Assembly: GCF_003751625.1 (NCBI RefSeq)
Contig: NZ_RJUL01000011.1
Coordinates: forward strand, 62,001 to 126,000
Direction: 5' to 3'
Length of the DNA: 64,000 nucleotides
Source of the DNA: Gallaecimonas pentaromativorans
GTDB lineage: Bacteria > Pseudomonadota > Gammaproteobacteria > Enterobacterales > Gallaecimonadaceae
Below the pieces are notes generated by a model, which ran no database searches, was not told where the DNA came from, and was given only the letters and a program-made list of their open reading frames with translations. The translations under genes and the position numbers were made by a program. Below, one piece after another: positions 25,858 to 35,154 of the stretch (positions within the stretch are counted from its first letter, which is position 1; each line of letters opens with the position of its first letter).

Positions 25858-27053
25858 CAGTGCTCGCTCAGTCGGTTGGCCAGGATTGCCAGCAATTGCT
25901 CGGCCAGTTTGGCCTTGGAAGCCTGGGGCAATACCTGGGTCTGGTCTTTGCTAATGAGGGTCAGTTGGTTGTCGTCAGTGCCGAAGGCCAGGCCGTTGCC
26001 CACGGCGTTGGCGGCGATAAGGTCAAGGCCCTTGCGTGCCAGTTTGCCTTTGGCGTACTGCTCCACATCGCGGGTCTCGGCGGCAAAACCTACCACCAGG
26101 GCCGGGCGCGCCGCCATGGCGGCCACATCGCTGATGATGTCGGGGTTTTTAACCATCTCCACCGACAGTGTGTCGCCGTCTTTTTTGATTTTGTGCTCGT
26201 TGGCCGCCACTGGCCGGTAATCGGCCACGGCCGCGCAGCCGATGAAAATATCGCAGCCGCCGGCAAGCTCAAGGGCCGCGGCGTGCATCTCAAGGGCCGA
26301 GCCCACGTCGGTGCGCTTTACGCCCGCCGGTGTGGCCAGCGCCACCGGGCCGGTTATCAGCTCTACCTCGGCGCCCATGGCGGCGGCAGCAGCAGCAATG
26401 GCAAAGCCCATCTTGCCGGAGCTGTGGTTGGAGAGATAACGCACTGGGTCCAGTGGCTCGCGGGTTGGGCCAGCGGTCAGCACCAGGCGTTTGCCAGCCA
26501 GGGGCTTGGGCCCGAACAGCCCTTCAACCTCAGCCACCAGTTCCAACGGCTCTTTCATGCGCCCTGGGCCCACATCGCCGCAGGCCTGCTCGCCGCCGTT
26601 AGGGCCCCAGATGTGCACGCCACGGCGCTTGAGGGTAGCCAGGTTTTCCTGGGTCGCTACCGCCTTGTACATCTGCTGGTTCATGGCCGGCGCCACCGCC
26701 AATGGAGCGCTGGAGGCCAAAATCAGGGTAGTGAGCAGGTCGTCGGCGAGGCCGGCGCTGACGCGGGCCAGCAGGCTGGCGGTGGCCGGGGCCACCAGAA
26801 TCAAATCGGCCCAGCGGGCCAGCTCGATATGGCCCATGGCCGCTTCGGCAGAAGGGTCGAGCAGGCTGTCGCCCACCGGGTTACCCGACAGCGCCTGCAG
26901 GGTCAGCGGGGTGATGAACTCCTTGGCGGAATCGGTCATCACCACCCGCACGTCGGCGCCGCGCTCTTTGAGGCGGCGCACCAAGTCGGCGCTTTTATAG
27001 GCGGCAATGCCGCCGCTGATGCCCAGCAATATGCGTTTTGTCGAAAGACTCAT
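25857..27053 (-). CDS. coaBC: Bifunctional phosphopantothenoylcysteine decarboxylase / synthase
   Basis: About 398 residues, with two enzymes of coenzyme A synthesis. The N-terminal flavoprotein CoaC ([32 protein letters not shown]; substrate clamp region [14 protein letters not shown]) decarboxylates phosphopantothenoylcysteine. The C-terminal CoaB ([52 protein letters not shown]) makes that substrate from phosphopantothenate and cysteine. I chose the ATG at 27053. It is the first gene of coaBC-dut, with slmA next; coaD, for a later step, lies at 36.6 kb. Confidence 0.96.
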   Translation of the reverse strand: MSLSTKRILLGISGGIAAYKSADLVRRLKERGADVRVVMTDSAKEFITPLTLQALSGNPVGDSLLDPSAEAAMGHIELARWADLILVAPATASLLARVSAGLADDLLTTLILASSAPLAVAPAMNQQMYKAVATQENLATLKRRGVHIWGPNGGEQACGDVGPGRMKEPLELVAEVEGLFGPKPLAGKRLVLTAGPTREPLDPVRYLSNHSSGKMGFAIAAAAAAMGAEVELITGPVALATPAGVKRTDVGSALEMHAAALELAGGCDIFIGCAAVADYRPVAANEHKIKKDGDTLSVEMVKNPDIISDVAAMAARPALVVGFAAETRDVEQYAKGKLARKGLDLIAANAVGNGLAFGTDDNQLTLISKDQTQVLPQASKAKLAEQLLAILANRLSEH

Positions 27054-27183
27054 GATTGGCAGGTCCTGCTCGCTAAGGCCGCTACGATAGCACATTTCCC
27101 GCCCCGCCTGACTAAGCTTCAGCTTGAGTGTTTTCGGCCGTTACAGGTTAAAACAGCAGTGTAATCTTGGGGGAGAACGCGGC

Positions 27184-28857
27184 ATGAATGGCCTTTCAGT
27201 CAAAGCGCGCATGATGTTGCTGGCGGTGATGCCGGTGTTGCTGGTGTCGTTGGTGGTCAACGGCTTGCTGTGGTTTAAAGAGAGCGGATCGCTGCGCCAG
27301 AGCGTGGCCCAGATGCGCCAGCAAATGATGGCTCAGCATCAGGCCCAGCTCACCAGTTATATCCGCCTGGCGCTCACCGCCATCGACGATCTGTATAAGC
27401 AAGACACGCCCCAAAGTAAGGAAGAAGCCAAAAAAGTGCTGCGGGGGCTACGCTACCAGGATGACGGCTACTACTACGTTTACGACGAAAAAGGCGTGAA
27501 CGTGGTGCACGGCGCCAACCCGGCCCTGGAAGGCAAGGACCTGCTGGCCATGAAAGACAAAATGGGCAATACCGTTATCCAGGACATCCTGGCCGCCGCC
27601 AAAAGCGGTGACGGCTTTACCCGTTTTTATTGGAACAAACCCTCCAAAGGTAGCGAAGAGCCTAAGCTGGCTCTGGCCAAAGCCCTGCCCAAATGGGGTT
27701 GGGTGCTGGGCACCGGTTTTTATATTGACGATGTAGACGAGCAGGTCGCCGCCTTCTCCGCCGAGGAAAAGGCCAAGCTGCATGCGCTGATGGCCTTTGT
27801 GGTGTTGGGCAGCCTGGCATTGGTGGTAGTGGCGGCCTTGCTGGCGCTGCTGGCAGCCAGCCGCATCAACACCCCGTTACAGCACCTGCTGACCGGCCTT
27901 AACGACATATCCGAAGGGGAAGGGGACCTAACCCGCCGCTTGGCCGTGGAAGGGCGTGACGAGCTGGGCCAGGTTGCCCAGGCCTTTAACCGTTTTGTCA
28001 GCCGCATTCAGCAATCCATCAGCGAAGTGGCCGGGGTCTCCGGCAAACTGGGCAGCAGCGCCGATGTGATTGAGCGCCAGGCGCAGGATCACCAGCAGCA
28101 GATGCAGCGCCATCGCCAGCAAACCGAGCAGGTGGTGGCGGCAGTTACCGAGATGAGCGCCACCGCCCAGGAAGTGGCGGCCAGTGCCAGCCGCGCCGCC
28201 GACGCTACCGCCAATGCCGAGCATGAATCGGCCACCGCCACCCAGGTGGTACAGGGGGCTATTGCCAGCATCGATCAACTGGTGCGAGACGTAGAACAAG
28301 CCGGGCGGGTGATCACCGAGCTGGATAAGGAAACCGACAAAATATCCCAGGTGGTGGCAGCCATTTCCGCCATCGCCGAACAAACCAACCTGCTGGCCCT
28401 TAACGCCGCCATCGAGGCGGCCAGGGCCGGTGAGCAAGGCCGAGGCTTTGCGGTGGTAGCCGACGAAGTACGTGGCCTGGCGGCGCGCACCCAGCAAAGC
28501 ACCGGCGAGATAAGCCTGATGCTCGGCAACCTGCAAAGTGGCGTCAAACGGGCGGTGGAGGCGGTCGAGACCGGCCAACAGCGCAGCCAGGTAACGGTAG
28601 AAGAGGCCAGCCGGGTGGTCAGCACCCTCAACGTGGTGGCCATGGCGGTGGGCACCATCAACGAGATGAACATGCAAATTGCCAGTGCCGCCGAGGAGCA
28701 AAACGCCGTGTCTGAGGAGATTAACCGTAACTTGTCGGCGATCTCCGACATCGTCGAGCACTTGGCTCAAGGCGCCCACGAGGCGCAAAGCACCGGCGCC
28801 GAGCTGGCCGGTGCCAGCCAGTCGCTGAGCCGGTTGCTGGGGCAATTTCGTATTTAA
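27184..28857 (+). CDS. Methyl-accepting chemotaxis protein with Cache sensor
   Basis: 557 residues. The N-terminal membrane helix is followed by a periplasmic single-Cache domain ([27 protein letters not shown], then [16 protein letters not shown]). A second helix ([22 protein letters not shown]) leads to a HAMP domain and the signalling hairpin with the conserved tip [41 protein letters not shown]. It would feed a ligand signal to CheA/CheW. Cache receptors of this form often sense small organic acids, but the ligand is not readable. A GGGGGAG ribosome site supports the ATG at 27184. No C-terminal CheR-tether pentapeptide is present (the end is LLGQFRI). Confidence 0.92.
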   Translation: MNGLSVKARMMLLAVMPVLLVSLVVNGLLWFKESGSLRQSVAQMRQQMMAQHQAQLTSYIRLALTAIDDLYKQDTPQSKEEAKKVLRGLRYQDDGYYYVYDEKGVNVVHGANPALEGKDLLAMKDKMGNTVIQDILAAAKSGDGFTRFYWNKPSKGSEEPKLALAKALPKWGWVLGTGFYIDDVDEQVAAFSAEEKAKLHALMAFVVLGSLALVVVAALLALLAASRINTPLQHLLTGLNDISEGEGDLTRRLAVEGRDELGQVAQAFNRFVSRIQQSISEVAGVSGKLGSSADVIERQAQDHQQQMQRHRQQTEQVVAAVTEMSATAQEVAASASRAADATANAEHESATATQVVQGAIASIDQLVRDVEQAGRVITELDKETDKISQVVAAISAIAEQTNLLALNAAIEAARAGEQGRGFAVVADEVRGLAARTQQSTGEISLMLGNLQSGVKRAVEAVETGQQRSQVTVEEASRVVSTLNVVAMAVGTINEMNMQIASAAEEQNAVSEEINRNLSAISDIVEHLAQGAHEAQSTGAELAGASQSLSRLLGQFRI

Positions 28858-28888
28858 CGGCTAACACCCATGGGTCAAGGAGGACTAC

Positions 28889-29563
28889 ATGGCAATTCGA
28901 GACTGGCCCGAGGCCGAGCGCCCTAGGGAAAAGCTGCTCAGTAAAGGCGCAGGGGCGCTGAGCGACGCCGAACTGCTGGCCATCTTCTTGCGAGTGGGGG
29001 TGGCTGGCAAAGACGCCGTAACCCTGGCCCGTGAGCTACTGGGCCACTTTGGCAGCCTGCGCAGCCTTATCAATGCCGATGCCGGCCTTTTTTGCCAGGC
29101 CCCCGGCATGGGCCCGGCCAAATTTGCCCAGTTGCAGGCGGCGGTGGAGCTGAGCCGCCGCTTTTTAGGGGAAAAGCTCAGCCGCGAGGCGGTACTGAGT
29201 TGCCCCGATGATGTGCGCCGCTACCTTATCAGCCGGCTGCGAGACCAACCCCGGGAAGTGTTCTGCCTGCTGCTGCTCGACGCCCAACACCGGGTTATCA
29301 AACTCCACGAACTTTTCTTTGGCACCCTCGATGGCGCCGCCGTCTATCCACGCGAAGTAGTGAAAGCGGTGTTGGCCGCTAATGCCGCGGCGGTGATTTT
29401 GGTGCATAATCACCCGTCCGGCATCGCCGAGCCCAGCCGGGCCGACAGGCAACTGACCGAACGCCTGGGGGCCGCCCTGGGACTGGTGGAAGTGCGGGTG
29501 CTGGACCATTTAGTGATAGGGGATGGCGAGGCGATTTCCTTTGCGGAGCGAGGATGGCTGTGA
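28889..29563 (+). CDS. radC: RadC family JAMM-domain protein
   Basis: 224 residues, N-terminal helix-hairpin-helix ([37 protein letters not shown]) and a C-terminal JAMM metal site in [20 protein letters not shown] (HxHx7SxxD). RadC is often described as a DNA-repair protein, but its role is unresolved. The radC-rpmB-rpmG neighbourhood is conserved in gammaproteobacteria. The start follows a GGAGGA ribosome site 31 bases after the chemoreceptor stop. Confidence 0.95.
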   Translation: MAIRDWPEAERPREKLLSKGAGALSDAELLAIFLRVGVAGKDAVTLARELLGHFGSLRSLINADAGLFCQAPGMGPAKFAQLQAAVELSRRFLGEKLSREAVLSCPDDVRRYLISRLRDQPREVFCLLLLDAQHRVIKLHELFFGTLDGAAVYPREVVKAVLAANAAAVILVHNHPSGIAEPSRADRQLTERLGAALGLVEVRVLDHLVIGDGEAISFAERGWL

Positions 29564-29569
29564 TCGTTG

Positions 29570-29598
29570 TTGATCTCGGCGGGACTTTTCTGTATAAA
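29570..29598 (+). promoter_or_regulatory. Sigma-70-type promoter for rpmB-rpmG
   Basis: TTGATC (29570-29575) and TATAAA (29593-29598) are separated by exactly 17 bases, just upstream of the ribosomal protein operon. Confidence 0.6.
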
Positions 29599-29675
29599 TT
29601 GCGCCCTCTCTGCGCCTGAGGCGACGGCCTCGAGGTGATAATCGCTCGAGCTGATGTTTTTGGAGATTAATTACA

Positions 29676-29912
29676 ATGTCCCGAGTATGCCAAGTAACCG
29701 GCAAGGGTCCGGTTGTGGGTAACAACGTTTCCCACGCTAACAACAAGACCCGCCGCCGTTTTCTGCCTAACCTGCAAACCCACCGTTTTTGGGTAGCCAG
29801 CGAAAACCGTTTCGTTAAGCTGCGTCTGTCCACCAAGGGTATGCGTATTATCGACAAGAAGGGCATCGACGCCGTACTGGCTGACCTGCGTGCCCGCGGT
29901 GAGAAGATCTAA
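29676..29912 (+). CDS. rpmB: Large-subunit ribosomal protein bL28
   Basis: 78-residue ribosomal protein, full length ([40 protein letters not shown]). Only one cysteine is present, so this is the zinc-independent form. A GGAGATT ribosome site precedes the start, and rpmG follows after 11 bases in one operon. Confidence 0.97.
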   Translation: MSRVCQVTGKGPVVGNNVSHANNKTRRRFLPNLQTHRFWVASENRFVKLRLSTKGMRIIDKKGIDAVLADLRARGEKI

Positions 29913-29923
29913 GGGGATAAACC

Positions 29924-30091
29924 ATGGCAAAAGGTATTCGTGAGAAGATCAAGCTGGTTTCCTCTGCTGGCACCGGTCACTTCTACACCACCGACAAGAA
30001 CAAGCGCAACATGCCGGAAAAGATGGAAATCAAAAAGTTTGATCCGGTTGTTCGTCAGCACGTTCTCTACAAAGAAGCCAAAATCAAATAA
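29924..30091 (+). CDS. rpmG: Large-subunit ribosomal protein bL33
   Basis: 55 residues starting [23 protein letters not shown] and ending VLYKEAKIK. The zinc-binding cysteine pairs of the other bL33 form are absent. The AAGGGGAT ribosome site lies just after the rpmB stop. A terminator follows. Confidence 0.96.
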   Translation: MAKGIREKIKLVSSAGTGHFYTTDKNKRNMPEKMEIKKFDPVVRQHVLYKEAKIK

Positions 30092-30106
30092 GATTTGCTT
30101 CCTTGC

Positions 30107-30136
30107 GAAAAAGCCCGGCTCAAGCCGGGCTTTTTT
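30107..30136 (+). terminator. Terminator of rpmB-rpmG
   Basis: GCCCGGCT/AGCCGGGC stem with CAA loop, preceded by five A and followed by six T. Confidence 0.9.
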
Positions 30137-30210
30137 GTGCCCGCCATTTCGCGAGTGCCCAAAGCGCTATTTTCGCCACCGCCGATAGCGGCGATCTCTG
30201 CATTGAATTT

Positions 30211-30228
30211 GTGATGTTATAACGTTTA
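30211..30228 (+). promoter_or_regulatory. Zur-type operator upstream of folE2
   Basis: GTGATGTTATAACGTTTA is close to the gammaproteobacterial zinc-repressor palindrome (ATGTTATAACAT core), centred about 50 bases before the folE2 start. In many bacteria folE2 is switched on when zinc is scarce. Confidence 0.65.
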
Positions 30229-30268
30229 AGGTTGTGGCCACCTTTTTGCCAGCCAAACAGACCTGACC

Positions 30269-31159
30269 ATGACCCATGCCCTGCCCGATGTCTCCCTTAG
30301 CGAATCGCCACTAAACGCCAGTGCCCTGGAATGGGTAGGGATGGAAGGCATCGATTTACCCATTACCCTGGCCGAGCCGGGCTACCGGCGCCAGCTCCAT
30401 GCCAAGGTCGACATGCAGGTGGACCTGCCGGAGCCCGGCATCAAGGGTATTCACATGTCCCGGCTGTACCGGTTGCTCGAACCCTTGGCCAATGGCCGAG
30501 CACTGCTACCTGGGCGCCTTCGCCAACTGCTGCGCGCCATGGTGGCCAGCCATGGCGATTGCCACAGCAGCCATGCCCGGTTGCGGCTGCACTTCTCGCT
30601 GCTGGTGCGCCGTGCCGCGCTGAAAAGTGACGGGCTATCAGGGTGGAAGGCTTACCCGATGGTGATTGACGCCAGCCTGGTTGGCGGCCAAGTGGCCCTT
30701 ACTAGCCAGGTAACGGTGGCCTATTCCTCAACCTGCCCCTGCTCGGCGGCGCTGACTCGCCAACTGCAGGAGCAGGGCTTTTTAGCGGCCTTTGCTGGCC
30801 AAGGGTTGCTGGCACCAGAAACGGTTGCTGCCTGGCTGCGTCAGCACGGCACCCTCGCTACCCCCCACAGCCAGCGAAGCCTCGCCGAGGTCTCGGTTAG
30901 CCATAGCAGCGGTGCTGGCCACTTTGGGCTGCTGGGGCTTATCGACACCATCGAGCAGGCTCTGGCTACGCCGGTGCAAACCGCCGTCAAGCGGGCCGAC
31001 GAACAAGCCTTTGCTGCCCTTAATGGCCAGAACCTAATGTTTGTGGAAGACGCCGCCCGCCGTTTGCAAGGGGCGTTGGCGCATTACCCGGAGGCCAAAA
31101 TCAAGGTGCGCCATATGGAGAGCCTGCATCCTCATGACGCGATAGCCATGGCCGGCTGA
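30269..31159 (+). CDS. folE2: GTP cyclohydrolase FolE2 (type IB)
   Basis: 296 residues. It converts GTP to 7,8-dihydroneopterin triphosphate, the first step of folate synthesis, without needing zinc, unlike FolE. The family signature is visible in [40 protein letters not shown] and the catalytic Cys region [14 protein letters not shown]. The upstream Zur-type box suggests it is a zinc-starvation substitute. Confidence 0.93.
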   Translation: MTHALPDVSLSESPLNASALEWVGMEGIDLPITLAEPGYRRQLHAKVDMQVDLPEPGIKGIHMSRLYRLLEPLANGRALLPGRLRQLLRAMVASHGDCHSSHARLRLHFSLLVRRAALKSDGLSGWKAYPMVIDASLVGGQVALTSQVTVAYSSTCPCSAALTRQLQEQGFLAAFAGQGLLAPETVAAWLRQHGTLATPHSQRSLAEVSVSHSSGAGHFGLLGLIDTIEQALATPVQTAVKRADEQAFAALNGQNLMFVEDAARRLQGALAHYPEAKIKVRHMESLHPHDAIAMAG

Positions 31160-31217
31160 GGCCGGTGTCAAATGGCGCCATAGACGTTATGCTAGGCGGC
31201 AAACCAAGGAGGACCCG

Positions 31218-31901
31218 ATGTCTATCGTGCTTTATGAGCTGGCCGGCGCCAATCCGCAGCGCCGTTTCAGCCCTTACTGCTGGCGTATTCACCTGGCGCT
31301 GTGGCTTAAAGGAGTGAGCTTTGATGCCCGCGCCTGGCGTTATAACGACAAACCGCTGATCGCCGCCTCCGGCCAAGGCAAGGTGCCGGTGTTGTTTGCT
31401 GGTGAGCAAGTGCTGTGGGAGTCCTGGGATATTGCCTGTTACTTGGAGGCGCACTACCCTGAGGGGCCGTCGTTGTTCCCGGAAGGGCAGGCCCAGGCTA
31501 AAGCCTTTATGGAACGCTGCGACAAGGTGTTCAATGTCGCCATTCGCTGGTTTTTGCTGCCGGCCATCTACCCGCTGCTGACCCCGGGCGACCAGCGCTA
31601 TTTTCGCGCCACCCGCGAGGCGCAGATCGGCATGGCTCTGGAAGCTTGCTCGCAAAAGGCCGACCAGGCTGCTTTTTACGCAGTGCTGGCACAGTTTGCC
31701 GAGGAGCTCGGGGATAAACCGTTTTTTGCCGGCAACGAACCCGGTTACAGCGATTTGAGCCTGCTGGGCTCGATGCTGTGGGGCGCCGCCACCTGGCCTG
31801 TTGATTTCCTGGCTGATGAGCCGCGTCTTAACAGCTGGCGCGCCCGGCTGGCGGCCCGCTTCCCTGGCCTTGGCGACTATTGCTTCTGTTATCCGCTGTA
31901 A
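31218..31901 (+). CDS. Glutathione S-transferase family protein
   Basis: 227 residues. The N-terminal thioredoxin-fold domain has the SPYCWRIHLALWLKGV active-site helix, KVPVLF and the glutathione-binding ESWDIACYLE. The C-terminal half is helical, with GNEPGYSDLSLLGSMLWGA. Beyond the superfamily, the substrate is unclear. It lies between folE2 and mutM, with a 9-base gap to mutM. Confidence 0.85.
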   Translation: MSIVLYELAGANPQRRFSPYCWRIHLALWLKGVSFDARAWRYNDKPLIAASGQGKVPVLFAGEQVLWESWDIACYLEAHYPEGPSLFPEGQAQAKAFMERCDKVFNVAIRWFLLPAIYPLLTPGDQRYFRATREAQIGMALEACSQKADQAAFYAVLAQFAEELGDKPFFAGNEPGYSDLSLLGSMLWGAATWPVDFLADEPRLNSWRARLAARFPGLGDYCFCYPL

Positions 31902-31910
31902 GGAGCCTTG

Positions 31911-32720
31911 ATGCCGGAATTACCGGAAGTTGAAACCACCCGCCGTGGTGTATCCCCCTTTTTATTAGGCCAGCAGATCGCTCGCATCGAAGTGCGCCAG
32001 CGTGGCCTGCGCTGGCCGGTGCCGGAGGCGCTGGCGCTGCTGGAAGGCCAGGTCATTGAGAAAGTCAGCCGCCGCGCCAAGTATCTGGTGATCGAAACCG
32101 CCATGGGCAGCGCCCTGGTGCACCTGGGCATGAGCGGGGCGCTGCGTATCCTCACCGAAGTTCAGGCACCCGGTAAGCACGACCACGTGGATTTGGTGCT
32201 GGCCGGTGGCCAGGTGATGCGCTTCACCGATCCGCGCCGCTTTGGCGCCTGGCTCTATGTGCCCCCCGGCGAGCAGCATCAACTGCTTGGCAAGCTGGGG
32301 CCGGAGCCGCTTACCGAGGCCTTTGACGGCCAGCGCCTCTTTGAGCTCAGCCGCAAGCGGCAGATCCCGGTCAAAACCTTCATCATGGATAACGCCGTGG
32401 TGGTGGGGGTGGGCAATATCTACGCCAACGAAGCACTGTTTATGGCCGGTATCGATCCGCGCCGCCCGGCCGGTAATGTCAGCCAGGAGCGCTACCTGAA
32501 GCTCGCCGAAGCTATCAAGGCGGTGCTGGCCCGGGCCATCGAGCAGGGCGGCACCACCTTGAAGGATTTTACCGCCGCCGACGGCAAGCCCGGCTACTTT
32601 GCCCAAGAGCTCAAGGTCTATGGCCGCAAGGGATTGCCTTGCCCGGCCTGCGGCGCAGAACTTCGGGAAGTGCGCATTGGCGGGCGCAGCACGGTATACT
32701 GCGCCCTTTGTCAGCGCTGA
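31911..32720 (+). CDS. mutM: Formamidopyrimidine-DNA glycosylase (MutM/Fpg)
   Basis: 269 residues. It excises 8-oxoguanine and ring-opened purines. The mature protein begins at Pro2 ([19 protein letters not shown]), the catalytic nucleophile, with Glu3 next; a TTG one codon upstream must not be used as the start. The helix-two-turn-helix Asn motif ([13 protein letters not shown]) and the C-terminal zinc finger [26 protein letters not shown] are intact. The gene follows an AAGGAG ribosome site. Confidence 0.97.
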   Translation: MPELPEVETTRRGVSPFLLGQQIARIEVRQRGLRWPVPEALALLEGQVIEKVSRRAKYLVIETAMGSALVHLGMSGALRILTEVQAPGKHDHVDLVLAGGQVMRFTDPRRFGAWLYVPPGEQHQLLGKLGPEPLTEAFDGQRLFELSRKRQIPVKTFIMDNAVVVGVGNIYANEALFMAGIDPRRPAGNVSQERYLKLAEAIKAVLARAIEQGGTTLKDFTAADGKPGYFAQELKVYGRKGLPCPACGAELREVRIGGRSTVYCALCQR

Positions 32721-32739
32721 ATTGTGGAGTGATGGTGCT

Positions 32740-33885
32740 ATGGCGCGGTATTTGATTGCAGGGGCAGGCCTTGCCGGGGCGGTACTGGCCCGGGAACTGG
32801 CCGAAGGCGGCGCCGAAGTGGTGGTGAGGGACGAGCGCCCCCATGTGGCCGGTAACTGCCACACCGAGCGTGACGCTGAAACCGGGGTCATGGTGCACCG
32901 CTACGGGCCCCACATCTTCAACACCAACAGCGATGAAGCCTGGCAATACGTTAACCGTTTCACGCCGTTTCGGCCCTTTATCAACAGGGTTAAGGCGGTC
33001 ACCCACAAAGGGGTGTTCAGTCTGCCGGTGAACCTGCATACCATTAACCAGTTCTTTGGCGAGGCGTTCAGCCCGGCCGAGGCCCGCACTTTTGTCGAAG
33101 GCCTGGGGGATGACATTGCCGAACCGGCCAACTTCGAAGAACAGGGCCGCAAGCTGCTGGGCTCGGCGCTGTATGAAACCTTCTTTGACGGTTACACCCG
33201 CAAGCAGTGGGGCTGCGAGCCCAGCGAGTTGCCAGCCTCGGTGCTAAAACGCCTGCCGGTGCGCTTCAACTACGACGACAACTACTACAACGCCCGCTAC
33301 CAGGGTATCCCCGAAGCAGGCTATACCGCCATGGTGGAGGCTATTTTGGACCACCCCGGCATTAAGGTGGAGCTGGGCCAGGCGGTGGCGCCGGGTGACG
33401 GCGCGGGCTTTGACCACCTGTTCTGGAGCGGCCCGCTGGACCAGTACTTCGGTTGCCAACTGGGCAAGCTAGGGTATCGCACCGTCTACTGGACCGAACA
33501 GCGCTTCGATGGCGACGCCTTGGGCAACGCCGTGCTCAACTACCCGGACATGAGCGTGCCCTTTACCCGCAAGCACGAGCACAAGCACTTCACCCCCTGG
33601 GAGCAGCACCACAAGACCATCGTCTTTACCGAGTTCAGCAAGGCCACCGAGGATGGCGACATCCCCTATTACCCGGTCAGCCGCCCGGCCGACAAAGCCC
33701 TGTTCGGGCAATATGCGGCGCTGGCCAAGCAAACCGCCGGGGTGTCCTTTATCGGCCGGCTGGGATCGTATCGCTACCTCAATATGGATTTGGTGATCCT
33801 CGAAACCCTGGCCTTTGCCCGGGCCTTCAAGGCCGACCCCGGGCTGACTTTCCCCCCCGCCGTTGAGGAGATGCTGGCGCAATGA
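32740..33885 (+). CDS. glf: UDP-galactopyranose mutase
   Basis: 381 residues. This FAD enzyme converts UDP-galactopyranose to UDP-galactofuranose. The FAD-binding site is MARYLIAGAGLAGAVLAREL; the family signature includes RDERPHVAGNCHTERD, MVHRYGPHIFNTN and CEPSELPASVLKRLPVRFNYDDNYYNARYQGIP. Start is the ATG at 32740 behind GGAGTG; the open frame extends upstream into mutM but those codons belong to mutM. The DUF707 gene that follows overlaps its stop by 4 bases. Confidence 0.95.
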   Translation: MARYLIAGAGLAGAVLARELAEGGAEVVVRDERPHVAGNCHTERDAETGVMVHRYGPHIFNTNSDEAWQYVNRFTPFRPFINRVKAVTHKGVFSLPVNLHTINQFFGEAFSPAEARTFVEGLGDDIAEPANFEEQGRKLLGSALYETFFDGYTRKQWGCEPSELPASVLKRLPVRFNYDDNYYNARYQGIPEAGYTAMVEAILDHPGIKVELGQAVAPGDGAGFDHLFWSGPLDQYFGCQLGKLGYRTVYWTEQRFDGDALGNAVLNYPDMSVPFTRKHEHKHFTPWEQHHKTIVFTEFSKATEDGDIPYYPVSRPADKALFGQYAALAKQTAGVSFIGRLGSYRYLNMDLVILETLAFARAFKADPGLTFPPAVEEMLAQ

Positions 33886-34616
33886 ACAACCTGGTGATCT
33901 GTTGTGTCGGGGACGGCTCCTTGCATCCCCAGTGGCTAGAAGGCCAAAAGGACTTTGACTTGTTCCTGATTTACTTTGGTGACCAGTCGGGTCTCTACCG
34001 GGAGCAATGCCAGCATTATGCCGAGGCGAAGGGCAGCAAGTGGCAGCTGCTGAGCAGCCAGATAGCGGCCAATTGGGATTGGATCAAAGAGTATGACGCC
34101 ATCTGGTTGCCCGATGACGACATCAAAACCGATGCCGCCAACATCAACCGCATCTTTGCGCTGTTCCACCAGTATCAGCTGAAGCTGGCTCAGCCGGCAC
34201 TGACCCCGGACAGCTACATCAGCCTCAAGATCACCCGCCAGCGCAACTGGGCCCAGCTTCGCTTTACCAATTACGTTGAAGTGATGGTGCCGGTGATGAC
34301 CAGCGACACCCTGGAGATGTTGCTGCCCACCTTTACCCTCAACAAAACCGGTTGGGGCGTGGACTACTACTGGAACAAGCTGGTGCGTGAGCGCGGCTGG
34401 GGGCCACTTGGCATCATCGATGCGGCGGCGGTCACCCACACCCGGCCAGTCAATCCCGAAGGCGGCTACTACCAGGCCATGGGTATCAGCCCGGGCCAGG
34501 AGCGGGACGAGATCATGCGCCGCTATAAGCTCAGTAAGAAAAAGCGCCATTACGGCGCTGTGATGGAGCTGGCGGGTAGGGCAGTCAAACTGCGTTGGCT
34601 GCCCTATATCTTCTGA
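33882..34616 (+). CDS. DUF707 family protein, putative glycosyltransferase
   Basis: 244 residues with a Rossmann-like N-terminus (LVICCVGDGSLHPQWLEG, LFLIYFGDQS) and an acidic metal-site-like motif YDAIWLPDDDIK, followed by a conserved tail (TGWGVDYYWNKLV, THTRPVNPEGGYY). These match DUF707, whose members are presumed sugar transferases. Overlap with the glf stop (ATGA) argues for a shared product, probably a galactofuranose-containing glycan. The acceptor is unknown. Confidence 0.75.
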   Translation: MNNLVICCVGDGSLHPQWLEGQKDFDLFLIYFGDQSGLYREQCQHYAEAKGSKWQLLSSQIAANWDWIKEYDAIWLPDDDIKTDAANINRIFALFHQYQLKLAQPALTPDSYISLKITRQRNWAQLRFTNYVEVMVPVMTSDTLEMLLPTFTLNKTGWGVDYYWNKLVRERGWGPLGIIDAAAVTHTRPVNPEGGYYQAMGISPGQERDEIMRRYKLSKKKRHYGAVMELAGRAVKLRWLPYIF

Positions 34617-35144
34617 TCAGAACCGCTTTTGGATAGACAGGGTGGCGCTTTGGATGTCGAAGTAGACATCCTGCCGCCCTGCCGGATCGCTAGGCTCTTT
34701 GTCGCGGGCCAGCTTGTCGGCCTTGCGAAAATCCAGCCCTATCGACCAGCCTTGGTAGGGCAGTTTGTAGCTGACACCGGCGCCGTAGTAGTAACCGTAG
34801 GCCGGGCGGGTGTCAGACAAGCGGGCGCCCCCCAAAAAGCCGTGCACCTCGAAGCTGTCACCCAGCGGATAGTGGTAATCCAGGGCTCTTAGCCCCAAAA
34901 GGTTGCGGCCGTTGCTGCGGTCCCAATCCAGTGCTACGCCAAAAAGGCCATTACCGGCCGGGCGATAGACGCCGGCCATCAGGTGCGGGGTAACTTCGCT
35001 GCTGCGGTTAAAAGGCTCCATGGTGGGCGTACCCAAATCCACCTTCTCGCGGCTGAAACTGGCCCCCACTTCGGTCATTACCGTGGTGGCGGAGGCCTCA
35101 AAGGTCATCAGGCCGGCCAGGGCCACAAATGCGATTTTCTTCAT
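34617..35144 (-). CDS. Small outer-membrane beta-barrel protein
   Basis: 175 residues. Signal peptide MKKIAFVALAGLMTFEASA, then alternating polar/aromatic strands (LMAGVYRPAGNGLFGVALDWDRS, LLGLRALDYHYPLG, FEVHGFLGGARL, GYYYGAGVSYKLPYQGWSIGLDF) and a terminal aromatic residue (SIQKRF), the pattern of an eight-stranded barrel. It stops next to the DUF707 stop, and lies 10 bases downstream of the Wzi-like gene on the minus strand. Function unknown; a surface-glycan role is suggested by the neighbours. Confidence 0.7.
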   Translation of the reverse strand: MKKIAFVALAGLMTFEASATTVMTEVGASFSREKVDLGTPTMEPFNRSSEVTPHLMAGVYRPAGNGLFGVALDWDRSNGRNLLGLRALDYHYPLGDSFEVHGFLGGARLSDTRPAYGYYYGAGVSYKLPYQGWSIGLDFRKADKLARDKEPSDPAGRQDVYFDIQSATLSIQKRF

Positions 35145-35154
35145 TGTCGATTCC

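Noticed and set aside
25860-27164. 434-codon plus-strand frame
   Set aside because: Antisense of coaBC; His/Gln/Gly-rich nonsense-type composition typical of shadow frames in GC-rich DNA.
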